In this document: one piece after another, positions 19,755 to 30,020 of the stretch
Position numbering within the stretch: the first letter of the stretch is position 1
Layout: every line of letters starts with the position of its first letter
Assembly: GCF_036858155.1 (NCBI RefSeq)
Contig: NZ_JAAEJX010000007.1
Location: 1 to 64,000 of the forward strand
Length of the DNA: 64,000 bases
DNA from: Liberibacter brunswickensis
GTDB taxonomy: Bacteria > Pseudomonadota > Alphaproteobacteria > Rhizobiales > Rhizobiaceae
Direction: 5' to 3'
Notes under the pieces: model-generated
Told to the model about the DNA's origin: nothing
What the model saw: the letters and a program-made list of their open reading frames with translations, nothing else
The model's database searches: none
Position numbers and translations under genes: made by a program

Positions 19755-20534
19755 ATGGTTGAAATAAGGTTGCCAAAGAGATCTCGTGTAATGCGAGGAA
19801 AAATTTGGGACGCTTTTGCAGGATCTAAGAATTTACGTGAGTATCGTATTTATAGATGGAATCCTGATGATCAAGATAATCCTCGTATTGATACTTATTA
19901 TGTTGATTTGGATGATTGTGGCCCTATGGTCCTTGATGGACTTTTGTATATTAAAAATAAGGTTGATCCTACTTTGACTTTGCGTCGTTCTTGTCGCGAA
20001 GGTATTTGTGGTTCTTGTAGTATGAATGTAGATGGCACTAATACTTTAGCTTGTATAAAAGATATGAAGGATATTAAAGGTGCTATAAATATATATCCTC
20101 TTCCTCACATGTCTGTAATTAAAGATCTAGTTGTAGATATGACACATTTTTATTCTCAACATCGTTCAATTGAACCATGGCTTAAGACTGTTTCTCCAAA
20201 ACCTGCTAAAGAAGCGTTGCAAAGTCAAGAAGATCGTCAGAAAATAGACGGCCTGTATGAATGTGTTATGTGTGCTTGTTGTTCAACATCTTGTCCAAGT
20301 TATTGGTGGAATTCAGATAGATATCTTGGTCCTGCTGTGTTGTTACAAGCATATCGTTGGCTGATTGATTCTAGAGATGAATTTCAAGGCGAACGTCTTG
20401 ATAATCTTGAAGATCCCTTCAGGTTATATCGCTGTCATACAATCATGAATTGTACTCAAAGTTGTCCTAAAGGTCTTAATCCTGCAAAGGCAATTTCTAA
20501 AATTAAAATGATGATGTTAGAACGTAAAATATAG
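19755..20534 (+). CDS. sdhB: Succinate dehydrogenase iron-sulfur subunit
   Basis: SdhB carries electrons from SdhA to quinone through three clusters. Cysteines for the 2Fe-2S centre are in SCREGICGSCSMNVDGTNTL and the following AC, those for 4Fe-4S in CVMCACCSTSC, and those for 3Fe-4S in CHTIMNCTQSCPKG. The 259 residues from ATG 19755 are standard; a TTG two codons earlier is less likely. It closes the sdhCDAB operon. Its clusters depend on the SUF system encoded at 34.7-40.3 kb. Confidence 0.96.
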   Translation: MVEIRLPKRSRVMRGKIWDAFAGSKNLREYRIYRWNPDDQDNPRIDTYYVDLDDCGPMVLDGLLYIKNKVDPTLTLRRSCREGICGSCSMNVDGTNTLACIKDMKDIKGAINIYPLPHMSVIKDLVVDMTHFYSQHRSIEPWLKTVSPKPAKEALQSQEDRQKIDGLYECVMCACCSTSCPSYWWNSDRYLGPAVLLQAYRWLIDSRDEFQGERLDNLEDPFRLYRCHTIMNCTQSCPKGLNPAKAISKIKMMMLERKI

Positions 20535-20634
20535 TTTTTTTAAATATTTATGTTTTTTTTATTTATATATATTAATATTTTATGAGATATAAGTGATAGT
20601 ATCGATGAATACGTATGTGAATAAGGAACAATAG

Positions 20635-21159
20635 ATGCAGTCTAGCTTTTTTGTTTTTATAGCTTTTTTCATAATACTATTATCTTCTGGTTGTAAAAGT
20701 GTAAATTTTACGGATTTTTTTGAAAGAAAATCCAATTTTGATGATTCTCCTACTTCTATTGAATCAGAAAATCTTCCTGCTCCTATTCCTGAAAAGGAAT
20801 TTGATGATGATTATATTCCCGTTCCTTCTAAGGATAATGCGTTTATTCGTAAGGGAATAATAGGTGCTTGGAAAATATCTTATAAAAATTTTGACTGCAA
20901 TATGATTTTGACTCTTACTAGATTCAAAAAAGATTTTCGTGCAACTCCTATAGGTTGTAGTAGTAAGTTTGCCTATTTGTCTGCATGGAATATAATAGAC
21001 GAGAATAGTTTAGAGCTTAAAAATAGATATGGTAGAAGTATTATAGTATTGAATAAAAATGGTGATTATTCTTTTGAGGGATCTTTTTTTAAGGGTAAAT
21101 CTTCTGATAAATCCATTAGTTATGAAAGTGAAAAAGTTATTATTTCGCGTGGTAATTAG
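20635..21159 (+). CDS. Lipoprotein with AprI/Inh (Omp19-like) protease-inhibitor domain
   Basis: The protein has 174 residues. A hydrophobic signal ends in a lipobox (LLSSGC, Cys20), followed by an acidic proline-rich linker to about residue 75. The C-terminal barrel domain shows the pattern of the Inh family: IIGAWKISY, a cysteine pair (FDCNMILTLT and IGCSSKFA), LSAWNIIDENSLEL and a late GDYSFEGSF. Inh proteins inhibit metalloproteases. Brucella Omp19, a surface lipoprotein of this group, inhibits host proteases. A role in surviving host or vector proteases is inferred. It stands between sdhB and the ZapE gene without tight linkage. Confidence 0.75.
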   Translation: MQSSFFVFIAFFIILLSSGCKSVNFTDFFERKSNFDDSPTSIESENLPAPIPEKEFDDDYIPVPSKDNAFIRKGIIGAWKISYKNFDCNMILTLTRFKKDFRATPIGCSSKFAYLSAWNIIDENSLELKNRYGRSIIVLNKNGDYSFEGSFFKGKSSDKSISYESEKVIISRGN

Positions 21160-21186
21160 CAGTTATTTTTTATTTTTTAAAAATAT

Positions 21187-22398
21187 TTGTTTTATGGGTG
21201 TACATTGCCGTTTTCTGATTTAGTTGGTAGAAAACTTTTTTCCTTAATTAAGGATAAAAATATAAAATATAATCCTGATCAGCACAGAGTAGCTAGATCT
21301 TTTGATCTCCTTCTTTCTAATTTACATGAGCAACAAAAATTGGAAAATAGTTTTTTTTCTTGGTCTTGGATGGGCATAAAGAAAAAACATTATTCTACTC
21401 AAGGAATTTATCTTTATGGAGGTGTTGGTCAGGGTAAAAGTATGCTTATGAATATTTTTTTTGATTTAGTTCCTATAGAAAAAAAATGCAAAATTCATTT
21501 TTATGAATTTATGAAAAATGTTCATAGTCGTATTTTAATGTATCGTCAAAAAATTGAATCAAGGGAAATATCAAAATCAGACCTTATCCAATTAGTTGCA
21601 GATTCTATTTTTTTAGAATTTACAGTATTGTGTTTTGATGAACTAATGGTAACTAATATTGCTGATGCAGTTATTTTATCTAGATTGTTCGCTGCATTGT
21701 TTTCGAGAGGTTGTATTATAGTGATGACGTCTAATTTTATTCCAGAAAATCTTTATAAAGATGGAATAAATCGTGATCTTTTTATTCCTTTCATAACTAT
21801 TTTACGAGATAAACTTGAAGTTATTTGTTTGGATTCAGGGAAAGATTATCGTAGGCAAGATAAAAAAGTTCTTCCTGTTTATATAACACCACTTAGTTCT
21901 TGTAATAGAGTACTAATAGACAGATTATGGGTTCATATAACAAAAGGGAAAAAAACTCTTTCTTGTGATATTACTGCGGAAGGAGGATATGATGTTCATA
22001 TTCCTGCTTTTTGTGAAAGATCAGCTCGATTTTCTTTTTTTGACCTTTGTGATAGACTTTTAACTGCTAATGATTTTTTAGAGATTGCTACTCGATTTGA
22101 TATTATTATTATATATGATATCCCGTTATTAAAAAAAGATCATAAGGATTGGATAAAAAGATTTATTATGTTAATAGATGTTCTATATGAACATAAGACT
22201 GGTTTAATCATATCATCTGAAGTAGATATAAATAATTTTTTTTATGACCAAGGGGTCACAACTTTTGAATTTCAAAGAACTGTATCGCGTTTATTAGAAA
22301 TGTTTAGTGTACAGTATGTTAGTAGGCATAGTATTATAATGGATGTTTGTAACATTTTATTATCGATTAAAGGTGTAGATTATTTTTTAAAATACTAA
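21187..22398 (+). CDS. zapE: AFG1/ZapE-family ATPase
   Basis: ZapE is a cell-division-associated ATPase related to mitochondrial AFG1/LACE1. The 403-residue protein has Walker A GGVGQGKSM near residue 80, a Walker B-like LCFDELMVTNIADA, and a sensor region VMTSNFIPENLYKDG; all are family hallmarks. No ATG lies in frame at the start. TTG 21187 gives the longest form, and TTG 21205 (MPFSDLVGRK) aligns about as well. It lies directly upstream of mdh, the common rhizobial arrangement. The middle of the protein is divergent but the frame is intact. Confidence 0.88.
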   Translation: MFYGCTLPFSDLVGRKLFSLIKDKNIKYNPDQHRVARSFDLLLSNLHEQQKLENSFFSWSWMGIKKKHYSTQGIYLYGGVGQGKSMLMNIFFDLVPIEKKCKIHFYEFMKNVHSRILMYRQKIESREISKSDLIQLVADSIFLEFTVLCFDELMVTNIADAVILSRLFAALFSRGCIIVMTSNFIPENLYKDGINRDLFIPFITILRDKLEVICLDSGKDYRRQDKKVLPVYITPLSSCNRVLIDRLWVHITKGKKTLSCDITAEGGYDVHIPAFCERSARFSFFDLCDRLLTANDFLEIATRFDIIIIYDIPLLKKDHKDWIKRFIMLIDVLYEHKTGLIISSEVDINNFFYDQGVTTFEFQRTVSRLLEMFSVQYVSRHSIIMDVCNILLSIKGVDYFLKY

Positions 22399-22448
22399 GC
22401 AATTTTTGTTTAAAGACAATAATATTTTACTTTAAGAAAGGGTGCGTA

Positions 22449-23411
22449 ATGAAATCGAATAAGATTGCTCTTATAGGGTCTGGTATGATTGGAGGAACAC
22501 TTGCGCATCTTGCTGCCCTTAAAAAGCTTGGAGATGTTGTTTTGCTTGATATAGTGGATGGTATGCCACGTGGTAAAGCGCTTGATATTTCAGAATCTTC
22601 TCCAGTTGAAGGATTTAATGGGAGTTTGTGTGGAACCAGCGATTACTCTGATATTGAGGGGGCTGATGTTTGTATTGTAACAGCAGGTATTCCACGTAAG
22701 CCATCAATGAGTAGGGATGATTTGCTTTCTGATAACTTAAGGTCAATCGAAAAAGTAAGTGAGGGAATTCGTAAATATGCTCCTAATTCGTTCGTGATTT
22801 GTATTACAAATCCTCTTGATGCTATGGTATGGGCTCTTCAGAAATTTTCTGGTTTACCATCGCATATGGTCGTTGGAATGGCGGGCATTTTGGATTCTGC
22901 TCGGTTTCGCTATTTTTTAGCACAAGAATTTGGTGTTTCTGTTGAATCTGTAACTGCTCTTGTATTAGGTAGTCATGGGGATTCTATGGTCCCTATGTTG
23001 AGATACGCTACTGTATCAGGTATTCCTATTCTTGAGCTTGTAAAGATTGGGTGGACTACACAAGAAAAAATTGATCAAATTGTTAAGAGAACTAGAGAAG
23101 GTGGTGCAGAGATTGTTGGATTGCTTGGATCTGGTTCTGCCTATTATGCTCCTGCTTCTTCTGCTATAGCTATGGCAGAATCTTACTTGGAAAATAAAAA
23201 AGATCTGTTGCCTTGTGCTGCATACCTTTCAGGTCAATACGGTGTTGATGGATTTTATGTTGGGGTTCCAGTTGTTATTGGGCGTAAAGGGGTGGAAAAG
23301 ATTGTTGAATTAAACTTTAATTCTGATGAAAAAGATGATTTTCAAAAGTCAGTAAGAGCTACTGTTAATTTATGCAATTCTTGTACTAAATTGTTTCCAT
23401 CTTTGGTATAA
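22449..23411 (+). CDS. mdh: Malate dehydrogenase
   Basis: Mdh interconverts malate and oxaloacetate with NAD. The 320-residue LDH-like type is usual in alphaproteobacteria. It shows GSGMIGGTLAHL at residues 10-21, the substrate-specificity loop GIPRKPSMSRDDLL, the Arg/Asn block TNPLDAM and the catalytic His in VLGSHGDSMVP. An AAGAAAGGG ribosome binding site lies just before ATG 22449. It heads the mdh-sucC-sucD-sucA-sucB-lpd run and follows zapE by 50 bases. Confidence 0.96.
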   Translation: MKSNKIALIGSGMIGGTLAHLAALKKLGDVVLLDIVDGMPRGKALDISESSPVEGFNGSLCGTSDYSDIEGADVCIVTAGIPRKPSMSRDDLLSDNLRSIEKVSEGIRKYAPNSFVICITNPLDAMVWALQKFSGLPSHMVVGMAGILDSARFRYFLAQEFGVSVESVTALVLGSHGDSMVPMLRYATVSGIPILELVKIGWTTQEKIDQIVKRTREGGAEIVGLLGSGSAYYAPASSAIAMAESYLENKKDLLPCAAYLSGQYGVDGFYVGVPVVIGRKGVEKIVELNFNSDEKDDFQKSVRATVNLCNSCTKLFPSLV

Positions 23412-23428
23412 AAGGATAGTTATTTATT

Positions 23429-24625
23429 ATGGATATTCATGAATATCAAGCTAAAGCGTTGTTAAAAAAGTATAGTGTTCCAGTTGCTAATGGTGTGGTG
23501 ATTTCTTCTGTCCATGAGGCAGAAGAGTCAATTAAATCTCTCCCTTATAAATTATATGTTGTTAAAAGTCAGATTCATGCTGGAGGACGTGGTAAGGGTC
23601 GTTTTAAAGAATTATCTGCTGATTCAAAAGGTGGAGTTCGTGTAGAGAAATCTATTGAAGCTGTTATGTCGGATGTTCGTGAGATGCTTGGCGCTACTCT
23701 TGTAACAAAACAAACTGGACCCGCAGGAAGTAAGGTTAATATTCTATACATTGAAGATGGTGCTGATATTGAAAAAGAATTATATCTTTCCCTTTTGGTG
23801 GATAGAGTATCTGGTAAAGTTGCTTTTATTGCTTCTACTCATGGAGGGATGGATATTGAGGAAGTTGCTAAAAATTATCCTCAGAATATTTTCAAATTAC
23901 TTGTTGATCCTTTAAAAGGGGTTACTTCTGAAAACATTGATAATTTGTGTGATGTTCTTGAATTAAAAGGAAAGGCTCGCATTGATGGGGAGGTTCTTTT
24001 TCCTAATCTTTATAAAGCTTTTTGTGAAAAAGATATGAGTTTGCTGGAAATTAATCCATTGATTATTATGGACAATGGTCGTTTAAGGGTATTAGATTCT
24101 AAAATATCTTTTGACGATAATGCGTTGTATAGGCATTTGGATATTCAAGAGTTATATGATGCATCAGAAGAAGATGTTAGAGAAATAGAAGCTAAAAAGC
24201 ATGATCTTTCTTATATATCTCTTGATGGTAATATAGGTTGTATGGTGAATGGTGCTGGTTTGGCTATGGCAACTATGGATATCATTAAACTATACGGAGG
24301 TTCACCTGCTAATTTCCTTGACGTTGGAGGGGGGGCTGATCAAGATAAAGTTGCAGCTGCTTTTAAGATTATTACGTCAGATTCTTCTGTTAAAGGGATA
24401 CTAATAAATATATTTGGGGGTATTATGAGATGTGATGTTCTTGTCAAGGGTATTTTATCTGCGGTTAAGGAAGTAAATATTAATATTCCCCTTGTTATGC
24501 GTCTTGAAGGGGCTAATGTAGATATTGGAAATCAATTGATGTTAGAAAGTGGTTTGAACTTTATTACGGCAATTGATTTAGATGATGCTGCTCAGAAAAT
24601 AGTGCATGCAGTGAAAGGAGTTTAA
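23429..24625 (+). CDS. sucC: Succinyl-CoA synthetase, beta subunit
   Basis: SucC is the ATP-grasp subunit of succinyl-CoA synthetase, which conserves the energy of succinyl-CoA as a nucleoside triphosphate. The protein has 398 residues. It starts MDIHEYQAKALLKKY, has VKSQIHAGGRGKGRF for nucleotide binding, LEINPL for the metal site, and the C-terminal NIFGGIMRCDV. All are typical. The gap to sucD is four bases, so the subunits are made together. This step lies between 2-oxoglutarate dehydrogenase and succinate dehydrogenase, both encoded here. Confidence 0.97.
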   Translation: MDIHEYQAKALLKKYSVPVANGVVISSVHEAEESIKSLPYKLYVVKSQIHAGGRGKGRFKELSADSKGGVRVEKSIEAVMSDVREMLGATLVTKQTGPAGSKVNILYIEDGADIEKELYLSLLVDRVSGKVAFIASTHGGMDIEEVAKNYPQNIFKLLVDPLKGVTSENIDNLCDVLELKGKARIDGEVLFPNLYKAFCEKDMSLLEINPLIIMDNGRLRVLDSKISFDDNALYRHLDIQELYDASEEDVREIEAKKHDLSYISLDGNIGCMVNGAGLAMATMDIIKLYGGSPANFLDVGGGADQDKVAAAFKIITSDSSVKGILINIFGGIMRCDVLVKGILSAVKEVNINIPLVMRLEGANVDIGNQLMLESGLNFITAIDLDDAAQKIVHAVKGV

Positions 24626-24629
24626 TATT

Positions 24630-25532
24630 GTGTCTATCCTAGTTGATAAGAATACCAAGGTTCTTGTTCAGGGATTAACAGGTAAAGCTGGAACTTTTCA
24701 TACAGAACAAGCTATTGCGTATTGTAAAACACAGGTTGTTGGAGGAATACATCCTAATAAAGGTGGGACTTATTGGACTGGAGCTAATGTTAATGTTCCT
24801 GTTTTTACGAATGTTTCAGAAGCAAAAGATATTACTGGTGCTAATGCTTCTGTTATATACGTTCCTCCTAGCGGAGCTTGTGATGCTATTATAGAATCTA
24901 TTGAAGCAAGAATTCCATTGATTGTTTGTATCACTGAAGGGATACCAGTCTTGGATATGGTTAGGGTAAAGGCTCATCTTGAAAAGTCTTCTTCTCGACT
25001 TATTGGTCCTAATTGCCCTGGAATTTTAACTCCTGATTCCTGTAAAATAGGGATTATGCCGGGATCTATTTTTCGTAAGGGATCGGTTGGTATTTTGTCT
25101 CGTTCTGGTACTCTTACTTATGAGGCTGTATTCCAAACATCGAATGAAGGATTAGGGCAAAGTACGGCTGTTGGTATTGGTGGCGATCCTGTTAAAGGTA
25201 CAGAGTTTATTGATATTCTCGAGTTATTTTTGGCAGATGAACATACTAAATCAATTATTATGGTTGGTGAAATTGGAGGATCTGCAGAGGAAGAGGCTGC
25301 TCAGTTTTTGAAAGATGAAGCTAAACGTGGAAGAAAGAAACCAGTTGTTGGATTCGTCTCCGGTAAGACTGCTCCTCCTGGTCGAACTATGGGTCATGCT
25401 GGTGCAGTTATTTCTGGTGGAAAAGGAAATGCTGAAGATAAAATATCTGCAATGCAAGAAGCTGGTATTCGTATTGCTCATTCTCCTGCACGTATTGGAA
25501 GAACTCTTGTAGAGTTATTGGATAGTTTATGA
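24630..25532 (+). CDS. sucD: Succinyl-CoA synthetase, alpha subunit
   Basis: SucD carries the phosphohistidine and the CoA site. It starts at GTG 24630, four bases after sucC, with AAAGGAG in the sucC end as ribosome binding site. The 300 residues include VQGLTGKAGTFHTEQ for CoA binding, GPNCPGILTP, the GIGGDPVKGT loop and the active His256 in TMGHAGAVISGG. It is intact and of normal length. Confidence 0.97.
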   Translation: MSILVDKNTKVLVQGLTGKAGTFHTEQAIAYCKTQVVGGIHPNKGGTYWTGANVNVPVFTNVSEAKDITGANASVIYVPPSGACDAIIESIEARIPLIVCITEGIPVLDMVRVKAHLEKSSSRLIGPNCPGILTPDSCKIGIMPGSIFRKGSVGILSRSGTLTYEAVFQTSNEGLGQSTAVGIGGDPVKGTEFIDILELFLADEHTKSIIMVGEIGGSAEEEAAQFLKDEAKRGRKKPVVGFVSGKTAPPGRTMGHAGAVISGGKGNAEDKISAMQEAGIRIAHSPARIGRTLVELLDSL

Positions 25533-25600
25533 TGTTTTTTAAATGATATATTTTTTTTATATTATGTAATTATTAGCAATGAATGATGATGGGACGAGTG

Positions 25601-28510
25601 ATGTCGCAAAATTTAAATAAGAGGTTTTATATTTCTTCTTTTCTAGATGGTAATAATTGCTGTTATATTGAGAATTTATATAGTAGTTATCAAAAAGATC
25701 CTTCCAGTGTTTGCAAGGATTGGCATCCTCTTTTTGCATTTTTTGACGATAGTTTTAATGATAGTAATAGCTTAGAAGATTTGCTTGCTTCTTTTTGTAA
25801 AAAAGAAGCAAGTGATAGTACAAATGATATTTTTTCGATGAATAAAAATAACGTTAGTAATTCTTCTTATTTAGATGAAATTCAATCTGTAAAAGATTTT
25901 TTTCAAGTAACTAAAATGATAGATGCATATCGTTCATATGGTCATTTTAATGCAAACATTGATCCATTGGGATGTAATACTCATCACAGAGACATACCAG
26001 AATTATCTCCATCTTATTATGGGTTTTCTGAATCTGATTATAATCGTAAAATTTATATGAAAGGTTTATTGGATCTTGATAATGCCACTATTCCTGAGAT
26101 TTTAGATGTTCTTTCTGGTCTATACTGTTCGAATATAGGTATAGAATTTATGCATATCATAAGTTCTGTTGAAAGGGATTGGATACGAGATAATATTGAA
26201 AACAATGATTTATCTTATGGCTTTTCTAAGGGCGAACAAAAAGATATTTTAGATAAATTGATTAGGGCAGATGGATTCGAAAAGTTTATTGATATCAAGC
26301 ATAAAGGGGCAAAGCGTTTTGGTATAGATGGTTCTGAGGTTATTATTCCAGCTATAGATGAAATTATTAAGCAGGGATCTAAACAGGGTGTGGATGAGAT
26401 AATTTTGGGAATGCCTCATCGAGGTCGTTTAAATGTTTTATCTCAGATAATGAATAAGATTCCGCGTTCTATTTTTTATGAATTTAAAGGAAAATGTTCT
26501 TTAGAAAATGAGCATTCGGGTGATGTAAAATATCACTTGGGATTTTATTGTAGCCGTAAAATTTCTGGAAATAATATTAATTTATTACTTTGTAATAATC
26601 CTTCACATCTTGAATTTGTTGGTCCTATAGTAGTGGGGAGTGTCCGTGCTAGACAGGATTTAAAGAATGATGTTTTAGGGGAAGATATCGTTTCTGTAGA
26701 AAAACGATCTCAAGTTATTCCGATTATTATTCATGGAGATGCTGCTTTCATTGGGCAAGGGGTTGTGTCTGAAACTATTTGTTTATCTGGTTTATCTGGA
26801 TATACTGTTGCAGGAAATATTCATTTGATTGTTAATAATCAAATTGGATTTACTACAAATGCTTCTTCTGCTCGTTCTTCCACGTATTCTTCAGATATAG
26901 CTAAGTCTATTAGTGTTCCTATTTTTCATGTTAATGGAGATGATCCAGAATCTGTTATTCGTGTTATTAGGATGGCTGTTTCGTTTCGTATGAAGTTTCA
27001 TAAGTCTGTAGTAGTGGATGTTGTTTGTTATCGTCGTTTTGGACATAATGAAGGAGATGAGCCATCCTTTACACAGCCTCTGATGTATAAATCTATACGT
27101 TCACATGAATCAGTTCTAAATTTATATGCTAATTATCTCATTGAAAATAAAGTTATTTCTAGACAGGATTTAGAAACTTCAATGAATAATTGGCGTGCAT
27201 ACTTGGAAAAAGAATTTGAAGAAAGTGATAAATATCATCCTGAAAAATCAGAACTTTTGCGTAGTAGTTTGTTTTTTCCATCTTCACGTGACGATGATAA
27301 ACGAGATAAGAAAAGTTCTGTTTCGATAGACGTACTAAAAGAAATAGGTTCTAAAATTTCTTTTATTCCAAATTCTTTTAAGGCTCATAAGATTGTTGAA
27401 CGCCTAATGAAAAATCGTAAAAAGATGATAGATACAGGAGAAGGAATTGATTGGGCTATGGCGGAAGCTTTGGCTTTTGGTTCTCTTTGCTATGAAGGTT
27501 ATAAAGTTCGTTTATCAGGTCAAGATTGTGAACGTGGTACTTTTTCTCATCGTCATGCGGTTTTGTATGATCAGGAAACTGGAAAGCATTATTTTCCTTT
27601 AAATAATATTTCGAAAAATCAAGGGCATTGTGAAATTATTAATTCTTCTCTTTCTGAGCAAGCTGTCTTGGGTTTTGAATATGGTTATTCTTTGAATAAT
27701 CTAAATGCATTAACTATTTGGGAAGCGCAATTTGGAGATTTTGCTAATGGTGCTCAGGTTATATTAGATCAATTTATTGTTTCTGGAGAGCAAAAATGGT
27801 TATGCTCTTCTAATTTGGTTTGCTTATTACCTCATGGATATGAGGGGCAGGGGCCAGAGCATTCTTCTGCTAGACTTGAAAGATTTTTACAGATGTGTGC
27901 AGAAAGTAATATTTATGTTGCTAATTGTACATCTCCTGCTAATTATTTTCATATATTGCGTCGTCAAATTTGTGATAGTCATTCTAGACCATTAATTATG
28001 ATGACTCCTAAATCTTTATTAAGATATAAAAAGGTTGTTTCTTCTATTTCTGATATGTCTTGTGGAAGTTATTTTCAGTCGGTACTATTAGATGACGCTG
28101 ATTTTCCTGTAAGGGATTCTGTAAAACTTACAGAAGATTCTCGTATTCGTCGTATTATTATGTGTACAGGTAAAGTGTATTATGATCTGTTAGAATATCG
28201 TGACAAGCATAATATTACTGATGTTTATTTATTGCGTATTGAACAGCTATATCCATTTCCAGAAAATCATGTTATGAAGATAGTTTCTCGTTTTATTCAG
28301 GCAGATATAGTTTGGTGTCAAGAAGAACCTGAGAATATGGGAGCATGGACTTTTATTAAGCCTTATTTAGAAAAATTATTGCATTCTGTTGGCTCAAGTT
28401 GTGATCGTATTAATTATTTTGGACGCTCCCCTTCAGCATCTACGGCTGTAGGTCATATGTCTAGACACCTAGAACAATTGTATTCTTTTGTTAAAGATGT
28501 TTTTGAATAA
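25601..28510 (+). CDS. sucA: 2-oxoglutarate dehydrogenase E1 component
   Basis: SucA is the thiamine-diphosphate-dependent E1 of the 2-oxoglutarate dehydrogenase complex. From ATG 25601 it has 969 residues; three in-frame ATGs at 25583-25591 are less likely because the family starts close to the SSFLDGNNCCYIENLY segment. The LGMPHRGRLNVL, IHGDAAFIGQGVV and NNQIGFTT blocks of the thiamine fold and the VCYRRFGHNEGDEPSFTQP segment are conserved, as is LPHGYEGQGPEHSS in the C-terminal half. The N-terminal linker after residue 60 is shorter and more Ser/Asn-rich than usual. It needs SucB and Lpd, encoded immediately downstream. Confidence 0.96.
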   Translation: MSQNLNKRFYISSFLDGNNCCYIENLYSSYQKDPSSVCKDWHPLFAFFDDSFNDSNSLEDLLASFCKKEASDSTNDIFSMNKNNVSNSSYLDEIQSVKDFFQVTKMIDAYRSYGHFNANIDPLGCNTHHRDIPELSPSYYGFSESDYNRKIYMKGLLDLDNATIPEILDVLSGLYCSNIGIEFMHIISSVERDWIRDNIENNDLSYGFSKGEQKDILDKLIRADGFEKFIDIKHKGAKRFGIDGSEVIIPAIDEIIKQGSKQGVDEIILGMPHRGRLNVLSQIMNKIPRSIFYEFKGKCSLENEHSGDVKYHLGFYCSRKISGNNINLLLCNNPSHLEFVGPIVVGSVRARQDLKNDVLGEDIVSVEKRSQVIPIIIHGDAAFIGQGVVSETICLSGLSGYTVAGNIHLIVNNQIGFTTNASSARSSTYSSDIAKSISVPIFHVNGDDPESVIRVIRMAVSFRMKFHKSVVVDVVCYRRFGHNEGDEPSFTQPLMYKSIRSHESVLNLYANYLIENKVISRQDLETSMNNWRAYLEKEFEESDKYHPEKSELLRSSLFFPSSRDDDKRDKKSSVSIDVLKEIGSKISFIPNSFKAHKIVERLMKNRKKMIDTGEGIDWAMAEALAFGSLCYEGYKVRLSGQDCERGTFSHRHAVLYDQETGKHYFPLNNISKNQGHCEIINSSLSEQAVLGFEYGYSLNNLNALTIWEAQFGDFANGAQVILDQFIVSGEQKWLCSSNLVCLLPHGYEGQGPEHSSARLERFLQMCAESNIYVANCTSPANYFHILRRQICDSHSRPLIMMTPKSLLRYKKVVSSISDMSCGSYFQSVLLDDADFPVRDSVKLTEDSRIRRIIMCTGKVYYDLLEYRDKHNITDVYLLRIEQLYPFPENHVMKIVSRFIQADIVWCQEEPENMGAWTFIKPYLEKLLHSVGSSCDRINYFGRSPSASTAVGHMSRHLEQLYSFVKDVFE

Positions 28511-28577
28511 AGATTTAATAAATATTAGTCAGTACTATTACTGAAATCTATCTTTTTAGAATAGAAAGTTATAAATT

Positions 28578-29819
28578 ATGGATACGAAAATTGTATTGCC
28601 CTCTTTGGGAGAATCTGTCAACGAAGCAACTGTTGGTACGTGGATTAAAAAAGTTGGTGATTTCGTCGAAATGGGTGAAACTTTGGTAGATCTTGAAACT
28701 GATAAAGTGACTATTGAAGTTCCTTCTCCTATATCTGGTCAATTGAAAGAAATATATTTCTTAACAGGTGATACAGTGGCTCCTGGGTCTTTTCTGGGAT
28801 GTATATCAAAAATTTTAGAAAATAAATCTACTAAAGAAGAATTTGTTCCTGTTGATGTGAGTGATTCATCTAAAGATTTTAAAATGCCAAATTCTCCATC
28901 TGCTTCTAAATTAATAGCAGAATCTAATTTATCTCCTTCTGATATTAAAGGCAGAGGCAAAAGAGGTCAGGTATTAAAAGAAGACGTCCTTCAAGCGATT
29001 GCTAATTCTAAATCTACTAGTTCCGATAAATCAAAAGTTTTATCAGAAGGAAAAAGTTTTCCTTCTAATATTTCTAGTGGTTTTCCTAATGTTTCTGGAA
29101 AATCAACTATTTCCGAAGTGCCCTCTGAAGAGCGGATCAAAATGTCTCGTTTGCGTCATACTATTTCTAAACGACTGAAAGATGCTCAGAATACTGCTGC
29201 TATTTTAAGTACTTACAATGAAGTAAATATGTCAAATATTATTTCTATTCGATCTCGTTATAAGAATCTCTTTGAGAAGAAGCATGGTATTAAATTAGGT
29301 TTTATGGGCTTTTTTACAAAAGCGGTTAGTTATGTTTTGCAAGAAATTAAAGGTATAAATGCAGAAATTGACGGAGATTATATCGTTTATAAAAATTACT
29401 GTCACATTGGAATAGCCGTAGGAACAGATAAAGGTCTTGTAGTTCCGGTTGTGCGTCATGTAGAGAGAATGACTATTGTAGAAATTGAAAGAGAAATTAC
29501 TCGTCTTGGTCAAGAAGCTCGTACAGGACAGCTTTCTATGAGTGATTTGCAAGACGGTACATTCACTATATCTAATGGTGGAGTTTATGGTTCTCTTTTA
29601 TCTGCTCCAATATTAAATCCACCTCAATCTGGTATTCTTGGTATGCATAAGATTCAAGATAGGCCAGTAGTAGAGGATGGGCAAGTTGTAATTCATCCTA
29701 TGATGTATCTTGCTTTATCATATGATCATCGTATAGTTGATGGTAAAGAAGCTGTGATTTTCTTAGTTCGTTTAAAGGAATTGCTTGAGAATCCTGAGCG
29801 TTTTATATTGGATTTATAA
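28578..29819 (+). CDS. sucB: Dihydrolipoyllysine succinyltransferase (E2)
   Basis: SucB is the core of the 2-oxoglutarate dehydrogenase complex. A lipoyl domain at residues 1-75 has Lys43 in LETDKVTIEVPSP as the lipoylated residue. A peripheral-subunit-binding domain near 95-130 (PSASKLIAESNLSPSDIKG) follows, then a Ser-rich linker. The catalytic domain from about 190 ends with the active-site block LALSYDHRIVDGKEA. The 413 residues are standard. It follows sucA by 67 bases in the same direction. Confidence 0.96.
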   Translation: MDTKIVLPSLGESVNEATVGTWIKKVGDFVEMGETLVDLETDKVTIEVPSPISGQLKEIYFLTGDTVAPGSFLGCISKILENKSTKEEFVPVDVSDSSKDFKMPNSPSASKLIAESNLSPSDIKGRGKRGQVLKEDVLQAIANSKSTSSDKSKVLSEGKSFPSNISSGFPNVSGKSTISEVPSEERIKMSRLRHTISKRLKDAQNTAAILSTYNEVNMSNIISIRSRYKNLFEKKHGIKLGFMGFFTKAVSYVLQEIKGINAEIDGDYIVYKNYCHIGIAVGTDKGLVVPVVRHVERMTIVEIEREITRLGQEARTGQLSMSDLQDGTFTISNGGVYGSLLSAPILNPPQSGILGMHKIQDRPVVEDGQVVIHPMMYLALSYDHRIVDGKEAVIFLVRLKELLENPERFILDL

Positions 29820-30020
29820 GCTGTATTTAAAGGTATAGTTTTTTTTATGGTATTTGTTTTGTATTTGCTTTTATCATGATCAAAATAGAAGTTTTTAATT
29901 ATTGGTTATATGTATTAAGAAGACAAATATTTAATTTCGTAATTTGAGTATAATTTTATGGTTTTTCATAATTTATCTCTTTATGGCAGAGAGGGTAATT
30001 CATCTAAAACGGGAAAAATG

